From Scatomorpha merdigallinarum (GTDB lineage: Bacteria > Bacillota > Clostridia > Oscillospirales > Oscillospiraceae), in assembly GCA_018710885.1 (NCBI GenBank), contig DVJA01000030.1:1-26855 (forward strand): DNA of 26,855 bases. Reading direction: 5' to 3'. Shown in pieces: positions 1 to 7,100 of this stretch (position 1 is the first letter of the stretch; the number at the start of each line of letters is the position of its first letter). Under the pieces are notes generated by a model. It had not been told where the DNA came from, did no database searches, and was given only the letters and a program-made list of their open reading frames with translations. Both the position numbers and the translations under genes were made by a program.

Positions 1-48
1 AGCAAGCAAAATAGTATTATTCATCGAATGTATAGAGAGATATTATAG

Positions 49-93
49 GCGTATTTTGCCCATTTGTGGGTGAAATGCGCTTTTTTCTTTTTT
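49..93 (+). terminator. Rho-independent terminator of an upstream gene
   Basis: A 13-bp stem (49-61 pairing with 68-80, with three G-U pairs) closes a six-base loop. It is followed by a run of twelve T interrupted by one C (81-93). It most likely ends a gene lying to the left of the window. An attenuator for the kinase gene that starts at 186 is the alternative, but no promoter could be assigned firmly upstream of it. Confidence 0.7.
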
Positions 94-102
94 ATATGGT
101 CA

Positions 103-132
103 TGGACAGACCTGAATAAAAGAACATATACA
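103..132 (+). promoter_or_regulatory. Possible sigma-A promoter of the kinase/regulator operon
   Basis: TGGACA (103-108) matches the -35 consensus at five of six positions. An 18-bp spacer leads to TATACA (127-132), a weak -10. It lies just after the terminator and 53 bases before the kinase start, where a promoter is expected. The match is modest, so this is a tentative call. Confidence 0.35.
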
Positions 133-185
133 TAAGGTAAACAGAAGAAAGAACCAGCGGCGATTTTTGGACAGGGGGCGATTGT

Positions 186-1487
186 ATGAACGCGGATCAG
201 ATAGCGGTGACAAATATTCTGCTCGATACATTTGCCGTAATATTAGCGCTGATTCCAATGACATACCTGGTAAACGGTGGGCGATATAAGCACCTAATCA
301 ATCAGTACTTCCTTGGGATTGCGATAGCAAATATTGTAATGATTATCGGCGATCTTGCCGATTGGATGATACAGAGCCCCACCGAACCGTGGCAAAAGCT
401 CGTTTTGCTGTTGTTCACTGTGATTTACTACGCCGCGTCTGCGTTTGTACTGTACTTCTCAGCCAGATACCTGATGACTTACATCAGGCTTGAAGGCGAA
501 ACCGAGCGTGTGTGCCTGATGGCGTTCAGGGTGCTGTGCGCCTTGCAGGTGCTCTTCGCACTGCTCAGCCTTTTTACCGGCGCTGTTTTCTACGTGACGG
601 ATGATGGCTACCAGAGGGGACCGCTGTTTATCGTTTCGCAGTTGATTCCGCTGCTGTGCTATGTGCTTTTTGTGGCGCTGCTAGTTTGCTCTTGGAATAG
701 TTTAAAGCGTAGGGACATACTTTTCTTCCTACTCTATATAATTGTACCGCTGGCGTCAGGGGCCACGCAGATGCTGTTCCGGGGAATTGCCATTGTAAAC
801 ATTGGCGTGTCGCTTTCGCTGTTGTTTGCGCTCTTGAACATACAGTTCGCGCACGAAGTCGCGCTGCAGGAAAAGGAGAAGGAACTTGCCAAACAGCGTA
901 TTGACATCATGCTCAGCCAGATTCAACCGCATTTCCTGTACAATTCACTCGGCACTATCTATCATCTGTGCGAGACCGACCCTGAGAGGGCAAAAAAGGC
1001 CATAAAGCGCTTTTCTGATTTTCTGCGCGGAAACATGGAAAGTCTGAAAAACCGGGGGACTATTCCCTTTGAACAGGAGCTCAACCATGTCATGAACTAT
1101 CTGTACCTGGAGCAGCAGAGATTTGGAGACAAGCTGCAGGTCATCTACCGTATCAGGACGACTAACTTCTTAATACCCTCCCTGACCCTCCAGCCGCTGG
1201 TGGAAAATGCGGTGCAGCACGGGGTGCTCAACAAAAAGAACGGTGGCACTGTGAACATACGCACTGATGAGGCTGACGGATTTGCGGTAATAACGGTATC
1301 CGACAACGGCGTCGGTATGGAGCAGGCGAAGCAGTACCCGGCGATGGGCGAGCATATGCATATAGGTATAGATAATGTGCGCAGCCGGCTGAAGGAACTG
1401 GTTGACGGCAGACTTGATATAGTCAGCAGCAGCCAGGGTACAACGGCCACTATCCGCATTCCGTGGAACGGGGATGACGACCTATGA
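186..1487 (+). CDS. LytS-type membrane sensor histidine kinase
   Basis: Sensor kinase that should autophosphorylate and pass phosphate to the response regulator encoded next to it. The N-terminal half (about residues 8-220) contains around seven hydrophobic segments with short loops, so the signal is probably sensed in or near the membrane. A short coiled linker (223-245) follows. The kinase part belongs to the His_kinase family: the H-box is QPHFLYNSL with His249, the N-box is LQPLVENAVQHGV with Asn341, and the G-box is DNGVGM (373-378). The ATG at 186 has an AGGGGG ribosome site seven bases upstream. The stop overlaps the regulator start by four bases (ATGA), so the pair is translationally coupled. 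The position ahead of a pilus operon suggests it controls surface-structure expression; the ligand cannot be told from sequence. Confidence 0.9.
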   Translation: MNADQIAVTNILLDTFAVILALIPMTYLVNGGRYKHLINQYFLGIAIANIVMIIGDLADWMIQSPTEPWQKLVLLLFTVIYYAASAFVLYFSARYLMTYIRLEGETERVCLMAFRVLCALQVLFALLSLFTGAVFYVTDDGYQRGPLFIVSQLIPLLCYVLFVALLVCSWNSLKRRDILFFLLYIIVPLASGATQMLFRGIAIVNIGVSLSLLFALLNIQFAHEVALQEKEKELAKQRIDIMLSQIQPHFLYNSLGTIYHLCETDPERAKKAIKRFSDFLRGNMESLKNRGTIPFEQELNHVMNYLYLEQQRFGDKLQVIYRIRTTNFLIPSLTLQPLVENAVQHGVLNKKNGGTVNIRTDEADGFAVITVSDNGVGMEQAKQYPAMGEHMHIGIDNVRSRLKELVDGRLDIVSSSQGTTATIRIPWNGDDDL

Positions 1488-2278
1488 GAATACTGATTAT
1501 TGACGACGAACCTTTGCAGCTCGAAGGCAGCGTATCAATACTGAGAAAGGTTATGCCCGACGCCGAGATTTCCGCGTACTCCTGGCCGTACGATGCGCTT
1601 GAGGAAGCGGCAACGTTAGACTTCGAGGTGGCGTTCCTGGATATACAGACGGGCGGCATGACGGGACTGGAGCTGGCGGCCAGGCTGAAGAAGATCAAGC
1701 CGGACATCCACATAATCTTTGTGACGGGATATTCCCAGTATGCCGTGGACGCCTTTGCCATGCACGCCACGGGCTACCTGCTTAAACCGCTCACTGAAGA
1801 GGCCGTGAGGCGGGAGCTCAACTTCATTTACAGTGAACCGCAGCCGAAAAGCCGCATAGAGGTCAAGACATTCGGCGGCTTTGATATCTACGTGGACGGG
1901 CGCCCGGTCAGATTCAGGAGAGCGAAGTCCAAAGAGCTGCTGGCTTATCTGGTAGATCACCGCGGGCTTTCGGTTACAACCGGAGAGGCCTATGCGGCCC
2001 TGTTCGAGGATGCGGCAGACACCCTGTCGGGCAAGTCGTACTTCCGCACCATAGTCCACGAGATGCTCAACGCGCTGAAGAATGTGGGAGCAGACGGCAT
2101 TATAGAAAGGAGCCGCAACAGCTATGCGGTTATACCGGATAAATTTGATTGTGACTATTACAGATTCATGGAGGGGGATCAGCAGGCGGTAAATGCATAC
2201 CAAAACGATTACCTCCCGTCATACGGTTGGGCAGAGATGCGGAACGCAGAACTGGGTTTCGCAGATTTGGAGTTTTAA
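1484..2278 (+). CDS. Response regulator with SARP-like winged-helix output domain
   Basis: Cytoplasmic transcription factor partnered with the preceding kinase. Residues 1-118 form an intact receiver: acidic pair Asp7/Asp8, phospho-acceptor Asp53 (FLDIQ), Thr81 and Lys101 in LLKPL. Residues 124-225 look like an OmpR/SARP winged helix (EVKTFGGFDIYVDGRPVRF, then RAKSKELLAYLV). A short C-terminal tail corresponds to only the beginning of the bacterial transcriptional activation domain of full SARP proteins. It is therefore a compact receiver-SARP type common in Clostridia rather than a LytTR regulator, although the kinase is LytS-like. Regulators of this fold bind direct repeats about 11 bp apart, and exactly such repeats precede the pilus operon promoter (2321-2354). 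Regulation of that operon is inferred. Confidence 0.88.
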   Translation: MRILIIDDEPLQLEGSVSILRKVMPDAEISAYSWPYDALEEAATLDFEVAFLDIQTGGMTGLELAARLKKIKPDIHIIFVTGYSQYAVDAFAMHATGYLLKPLTEEAVRRELNFIYSEPQPKSRIEVKTFGGFDIYVDGRPVRFRRAKSKELLAYLVDHRGLSVTTGEAYAALFEDAADTLSGKSYFRTIVHEMLNALKNVGADGIIERSRNSYAVIPDKFDCDYYRFMEGDQQAVNAYQNDYLPSYGWAEMRNAELGFADLEF

Positions 2279-2310
2279 AGAGCCGGTGATTTATGCCGGC
2301 TCTTTTGTTT
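2277..2310 (+). terminator. Rho-independent terminator after the two-component operon
   Basis: A perfect 10-bp stem (2277-2286 with 2296-2305) closes a nine-base loop and is followed by a T-rich tract. It starts inside the stop codon of the response regulator. It separates the two-component operon from the pilus operon, so the pilus genes need their own promoter. Confidence 0.85.
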
Positions 2311-2320
2311 TCCAACGGTG

Positions 2321-2354
2321 TGTTGCGCTTTTGTTGCGTATCGCCTGGTATAAT
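2321..2354 (+). promoter_or_regulatory. Pilus operon promoter with 11-bp-spaced TGTTGCG repeats
   Basis: An extended -10 element is present: TG at 2346-2347, one base, then TATAAT at 2349-2354. No good -35 lies at 16-18 bp. Instead two identical heptamers TGTTGCG occur at 2321-2327 and 2332-2338, exactly 11 bp start to start. The downstream copy ends 10 bases before the -10. SARP-family activators bind heptameric direct repeats in 11-bp register just upstream of the -10, so this is the predicted target of the response regulator encoded immediately upstream. The sequence elements are seen directly; binding is inferred. Confidence 0.7.
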
Positions 2355-2385
2355 GAGCCAAACATATGATTGGGGAAAATATACT

Positions 2386-3495
2386 ATGGTCATACTGCTT
2401 GTTGACAGCGACCAGAAAGCACTGGACAGAGAGGCCAAACGTCTGGCAGAACACCAGGGGGCGGTCACGGCTTACCTGCACAGCAGTGCGAGTGAGGCGA
2501 TAGATTTTGTTCAAAGCAACGACGTCGATGTTGTATATACCAGGCAAATGCTTTCAGATATGTCCGGCGAGGAGCTGATAGGCAGAATCAAACAGTTCAG
2601 ACCGGGCGTTGAGGGACATATTCTCTCAAGAGGCGAGCCGGTGCCGATTCCTGTGTGCGGCTGCGTGGACGAGGGGTTCGCGGCCCGGGAGGGGAACGCT
2701 CAGGCGCAGCATAAGGAGCATGAAGATTCAATAGGGCAGGCCCTGGAAAATACATTTTTCGGGAAACGCGGCAGACTTGAGACGAAACAGAAAGGTGATG
2801 GGAAGATGACAGAGCGTGAACTGCGAGGCTTGGGCAGAAGAGACCTTCTGGAGCTTATGATAGAGCAGGGCAGGCAGATGGAAGCCGATCAGGAAAAGTA
2901 TGAAAGTGATTTGGACTTCATGAAGTCCGAGCACGATAAAGATATAGAGCAGCTGAAAGAGGACTACGAAAAGGATATCAGGGACATCAGCGCCAGCAAG
3001 GACTCTCTCAGCCGTGAGCTGGACGCATTGCGCCGCGAGCGGGACTCCCTGAAACGCGAGGCAGATTCGCTCCGTCGTGAGCTTGACACGGCCCGCGAGG
3101 AGCTCAAGAGCCGCAAAATTGCCATAGACAAGGCCGGATCGATAGCCGTGGCGGCGCTCCAGCTCAACGGCATATTTGAGGCTGCGCAGGCCGCGGGCCA
3201 GCAATACATAGAGAACATCAAAGCTCTCAGTGAAAGGCAGGATGCCGTCTGCGCCGAGCGGGATGCCAGAAACAAGATTGAAATAGAAAACCGACTCAGG
3301 GAGACGGCGGTGAAGTGCGCGGAAATGGAGGCAAACAGCCGTAAAAAGTGCGAGACAATGGAAGCCGAAGCCAAGCAGCGTGCAGACGGCTACTGGAAAG
3401 AAGTGTCCTCGCGCCTGCAATCGTTCTACGACAATCACCGCGAGCTGAAGCGGCTGCTGAACCTGAGCACGTCGAATTATGACGTTAACGTGTAA
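2386..3495 (+). CDS. Degenerate receiver domain fused to long coiled coil, head of pilus operon
   Basis: 369-residue predicted cytoplasmic protein of unknown function. Residues 1 to about 110 resemble a CheY receiver: ILLVDSD supplies the acidic pocket (Asp7, Asp9), and DVVYTRQM aligns with the phospho-acceptor strand but has Arg53 where Asp is expected. Phosphorylation there is therefore unlikely. From about residue 141 a second module begins (MTERELRGLGRRDLLELMI). It leads into heptad-rich coiled coils (about 160-260 and 285-350) made of repeated Arg/Glu/Leu blocks. The start at 2386 is chosen because it follows the promoter -10 at 2349-2354 and a GGGG ribosome site; a longer frame from 2293 would begin inside the terminator. 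An internal ATG at 2806 could give the coiled-coil module alone. The stop lies 12 bases before the signal peptidase start, so it is co-transcribed with the pilus genes. A role in regulation or in organising the assembly site is conjecture. Confidence 0.75.
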   Translation: MVILLVDSDQKALDREAKRLAEHQGAVTAYLHSSASEAIDFVQSNDVDVVYTRQMLSDMSGEELIGRIKQFRPGVEGHILSRGEPVPIPVCGCVDEGFAAREGNAQAQHKEHEDSIGQALENTFFGKRGRLETKQKGDGKMTERELRGLGRRDLLELMIEQGRQMEADQEKYESDLDFMKSEHDKDIEQLKEDYEKDIRDISASKDSLSRELDALRRERDSLKREADSLRRELDTAREELKSRKIAIDKAGSIAVAALQLNGIFEAAQAAGQQYIENIKALSERQDAVCAERDARNKIEIENRLRETAVKCAEMEANSRKKCETMEAEAKQRADGYWKEVSSRLQSFYDNHRELKRLLNLSTSNYDVNV

Positions 3496-3507
3496 TAGGA
3501 GATTCGT

Positions 3508-4092
3508 ATGAACCGGAAACCTGCTCCCGCAGTTCCTTCCGTACAGCAGCTGGAGGAGGAACTGAAGCGGGAAAAATACAGGGGTAGGTATAAGCGGCTG
3601 CTGCGCGGCACTGTTTCCACTGTGTTGGTGGTAATAGCCGCAGTGGTGCTGCTCTCCAATCTCCTGCTGCCTGTGCTGCGCATTTATGGCTCATCTATGA
3701 CGCCGACGCTGGCCAACGGAAACATCGTGGCCGCGCTCAGATACGGTTCTTACGACCGTGGGGACATAGTGGCCTTCTATTATAACAATCAAATCCTGGT
3801 GAAGCGCATCATAGCACTGCCGGGAGAGACTGTTGACATAGACGAAGAAGGGAACGTCAGCATCGACGGGGAACTGCTAGACGAACCGTATCTTGTGGAA
3901 AAAGCGTTCGGAGAGTGCGACATCGAGCTGCCATACCAGGTGCCGGAAGGGCGATATTTCGTCATGGGCGACAATCGCGGCGTGTCCAGCGATTCACGAA
4001 GCAGCCAGGTCGGCTGCGTTGCAGAGGAGCAGGTGGTCGGGAAGCTGATATTCAGACTCTGGCCGCTGGATGCATTGGGTACGATTGAATAG
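3508..4092 (+). CDS. Signal peptidase I, pilus-locus type
   Basis: Membrane serine peptidase that removes signal peptides of exported proteins. It has an N-terminal cytoplasmic segment (1-33), one membrane anchor (about 34-58), then the extracytoplasmic catalytic domain. The catalytic Ser63 lies in SSMTPTL and Lys99 in LVKRIIALPGE. The conserved GDNR motif (154-157) is followed by SSDSR. At 194 residues it is the usual Gram-positive type length. Some pilus-locus signal peptidase homologues lack the catalytic residues and act as chaperone-like factors; here both are kept, so real peptidase activity is expected. It is placed between the coiled-coil gene and the adhesin, and probably processes the pilin and adhesin precursors encoded downstream. 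Confidence 0.93.
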   Translation: MNRKPAPAVPSVQQLEEELKREKYRGRYKRLLRGTVSTVLVVIAAVVLLSNLLLPVLRIYGSSMTPTLANGNIVAALRYGSYDRGDIVAFYYNNQILVKRIIALPGETVDIDEEGNVSIDGELLDEPYLVEKAFGECDIELPYQVPEGRYFVMGDNRGVSSDSRSSQVGCVAEEQVVGKLIFRLWPLDALGTIE

Positions 4093-4113
4093 AATCGGGA
4101 AGGGAGGCTTTCC

Positions 4114-7100
4114 GTGATAGAGAAGGACAGGAGAAATAAACTCGGTGAGTATGTCAGGCAGCGCAGGCAGCTCAGGCGCTGGCACCGGGCTACGGCTTTG
4201 CTCGCGGTGCTGGCGCTGGTGGTGACGGTGGCCTTTATGGTCATGCCTGCGGTCACCCTGGAGAACGGTTCCGGGACACTGGATTGCCAGCTGAATCTGC
4301 ATGAACATACCGGCGGGTGCTACGGCGCGGATGGCGAGCTGACATGCGGTTATGCCGACTTCGTGGTACATACGCACACGGCTGAATGCTACGATGACAG
4401 CGGCGCGCTTATCTGCCCGCTGCCTGAAATTGCGGAGCATACGCACACGGAGGAGTGCTACACGGAGGAGCGCGTGCTTATTTGCCAGCTTGAGGAGACG
4501 CAGGCCACCTCGCATGAGCACACTGACGGCTGTTATACCGTGCGTGAGGGCGCTCAGCCGGTTTGCGGGCTGACGGAGGGCGAAGGCCACACGCACACGG
4601 ATGATTGCTATTCCGTGCCGGAACCGGAACTTATCTGCGGCCAGACCGAGGGCGAAGAGCACACGCACACGGCTGAGTGCTATGCAGAAGCGGAACTGGA
4701 GCTCGTCTGCGGCCTTGAGGAGTCGGAGCCGCATGAGCACACGCTTGACTGTTATTCTGCTGAGGACATCGTGCTCAACTGCGAATATGACGAAGCCGCC
4801 GAAGTGGGCCACACTCATACGGACGAGTGCTATGAGACTCAGCGTGTCCTAACCTGCGGGCGGGAGGAGATAGTCCTGCACACGCATACGGCAGAGTGCC
4901 GCGACGACGGCGGCGCGCTCATATGCGGCAAGCTTGAGGTATACGAACACGTCCACGACGCAAGCTGCTTCCCGGCTCCGGAGCCGACCGAAGAGCCCCT
5001 GCCCACGCCGGAACCCACAGCGGAAGCAACGCCCGAGACTACGACAGAGCCGACGGCAGAGCCCACAGCGGAGCCCACGCCGGAAGCAACTCCGGAGCCC
5101 ACGCCGGAAGCAACGCCGGAAGCAACTCCGGAGCCCACGCCGGAAGCTACGCCCGAGCCCACGCCGGAGCCGACCGTGAGCACAGATCCCGACGCCACGA
5201 GCTGGGCCACGGTCGAGAAGCCGGGCTATGACCCGGACTCCCCTCCACTGGCTGCAAATTCATTTATCAGCCTGATGAATGAACCGGCTGGTACGAATTT
5301 CGGGCCATACATAACCAGTACGACGATAGATGTTCGCTCAGGTGACGAATGGACGACTGTTGTAGGCGGCAGCGTGACCGACGGCTCCACAATACGTGTG
5401 ACTATAAATTACAATATTGATAAAGAGAACATCGTTACGGCAGACAACAGGGTGATATATTACCAACTGCCGAACGGCATTCAACTTACCGGGGAGGAAA
5501 ACGGCACCGTAGAGATAGGCGAAAATGCGTCTGCTGGCACTTACACGATAACCGCAGACGGGCTTATAACCATAACCTTTACCGAGGCTTTCGCAGACGG
5601 CAACCCGTTTTCCGGCAGGATACAGTTCCAGGGAGAGGTGAGCCTGGCAGATATCGGAGTAGGGGATAAGATAACCTTCGGCGGCGCCGGCGGCACCATA
5701 ACCATAGTCTCGGACGCGGGAGAAACCGACCTCACCATTACCAAAACCGGAGAGTATCGCCCTGATGCTGATGATGGAAAGATTTACTACACTATTACCG
5801 TTAGCAGCGAAAACGGCAGCGACGGTGCCATCAGCGTTAACGACAAGTTCCTGTCCAATGGCGGCGCCAAATGTGACGAGGACAGCGTTGTTATCACCGG
5901 ACCTGACGGCCAAAAGGTGACCGATGCAGACATAACTTACGCAAATGCAAAACCTCATTTCACCATCTCCAATCTGCCGGCTCTGGAGGCCGGGGAGAGC
6001 TATACGATAACCTACACAGCCACGGTTGACCTTGACAACACCGGCACAGATGACGGCTCGCTGACGGTGATAAACCAGGCGGCGGCAGAACACGGAACCA
6101 ACCGCGTCCACACCATACTTGAGACCGAGATTTCGGGGGCCAGAATCCAAAAGACCGGCACATACAACCCCACGACCAGAGAAATCGAGTGGACTGTGTA
6201 CATATATAACCCGTATCGTTTCGACCTGGCGGGAAAAGTGCTCAGCGACACAATGGTCTGGACTTATAACGGCGGCGAGCAAACTGTAAACATCGACTCT
6301 GCCACGCTTACACAGTACATAGGCGAAACGCCGGGTGGACAGAGCCCAATAACGCTTCCCTACACGTTCCCGGAGAACTCAACAGACAGCTATATGGTGA
6401 CCTATACCACAGATCTTCCGGACGGGATAGCGGCGGGAGAAGCCATGTCCGTCACAAACACGGCAATTCTGGGCAGCTGGAAAGCCGTATATACCATAGA
6501 CGGCACCATGCCGGGCAAAACCGGGCTGACCAAGTACGCCGAGAGCAAAGAAGGCGACGCGGTTACCGGCGATGTGAAGTGGGTTTCCACCATAACCTTC
6601 CCGCAAAACAGCCTGACAGGGGATACGCTGAACAGCATCCGGTACGTGGATATCGTCGCGGACGCTGTCAACGAGAACTGGCAGCTGCAAGAAGGCACGC
6701 ATTACGTTACGCCCGAGCAGCTGAGAGCACTCGTCGCGGCTGCGTGGATCGGAACCACGGAGCGTGTGGAATTGGAATACAGCTTTGACTACAGCATACG
6801 TGTGGTCACGCAGCAAAACCTAATCGAAACGCTGGGAGCGTACTTCGGCTACGGCGCTGTAGAATACCTTTTTACCAACGTCAATATTGACGACCTGCTA
6901 AACGGCTTTACCGTTGAGGGCGAAACCTTTAACTTCACGTGGCAGAATCTCGATTCGGTTGCGCCCGGCACGCCGATAGCGATGTTTGCGGTTGAGTTTA
7001 AGGAAGCGGCGCTCGAGAAGGTAAACCAAGCCGGTCAGATAGCGCTGTCCTATTACACGCACTATGACCTGAGCGATGTGACCGGAAGCGGTACATTCAC

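Noticed and set aside
2293..2385. Earlier start for the receiver/coiled-coil gene
   Set aside because: That start lies inside the terminator hairpin and upstream of the promoter -10; 2386 follows both and has a GGGG site.
4285..4968. Zinc-finger DNA-binding array
   Set aside because: The units resemble C2H2 fingers in ligand count, but the protein has a signal/anchor segment and LPETG signal, so the array is outside the cell.
4839..5210. Minus-strand frame rich in Gly-Val-Ser repeats
   Set aside because: It is only the reverse reading of the Pro/Thr/Glu stalk repeat of the adhesin.
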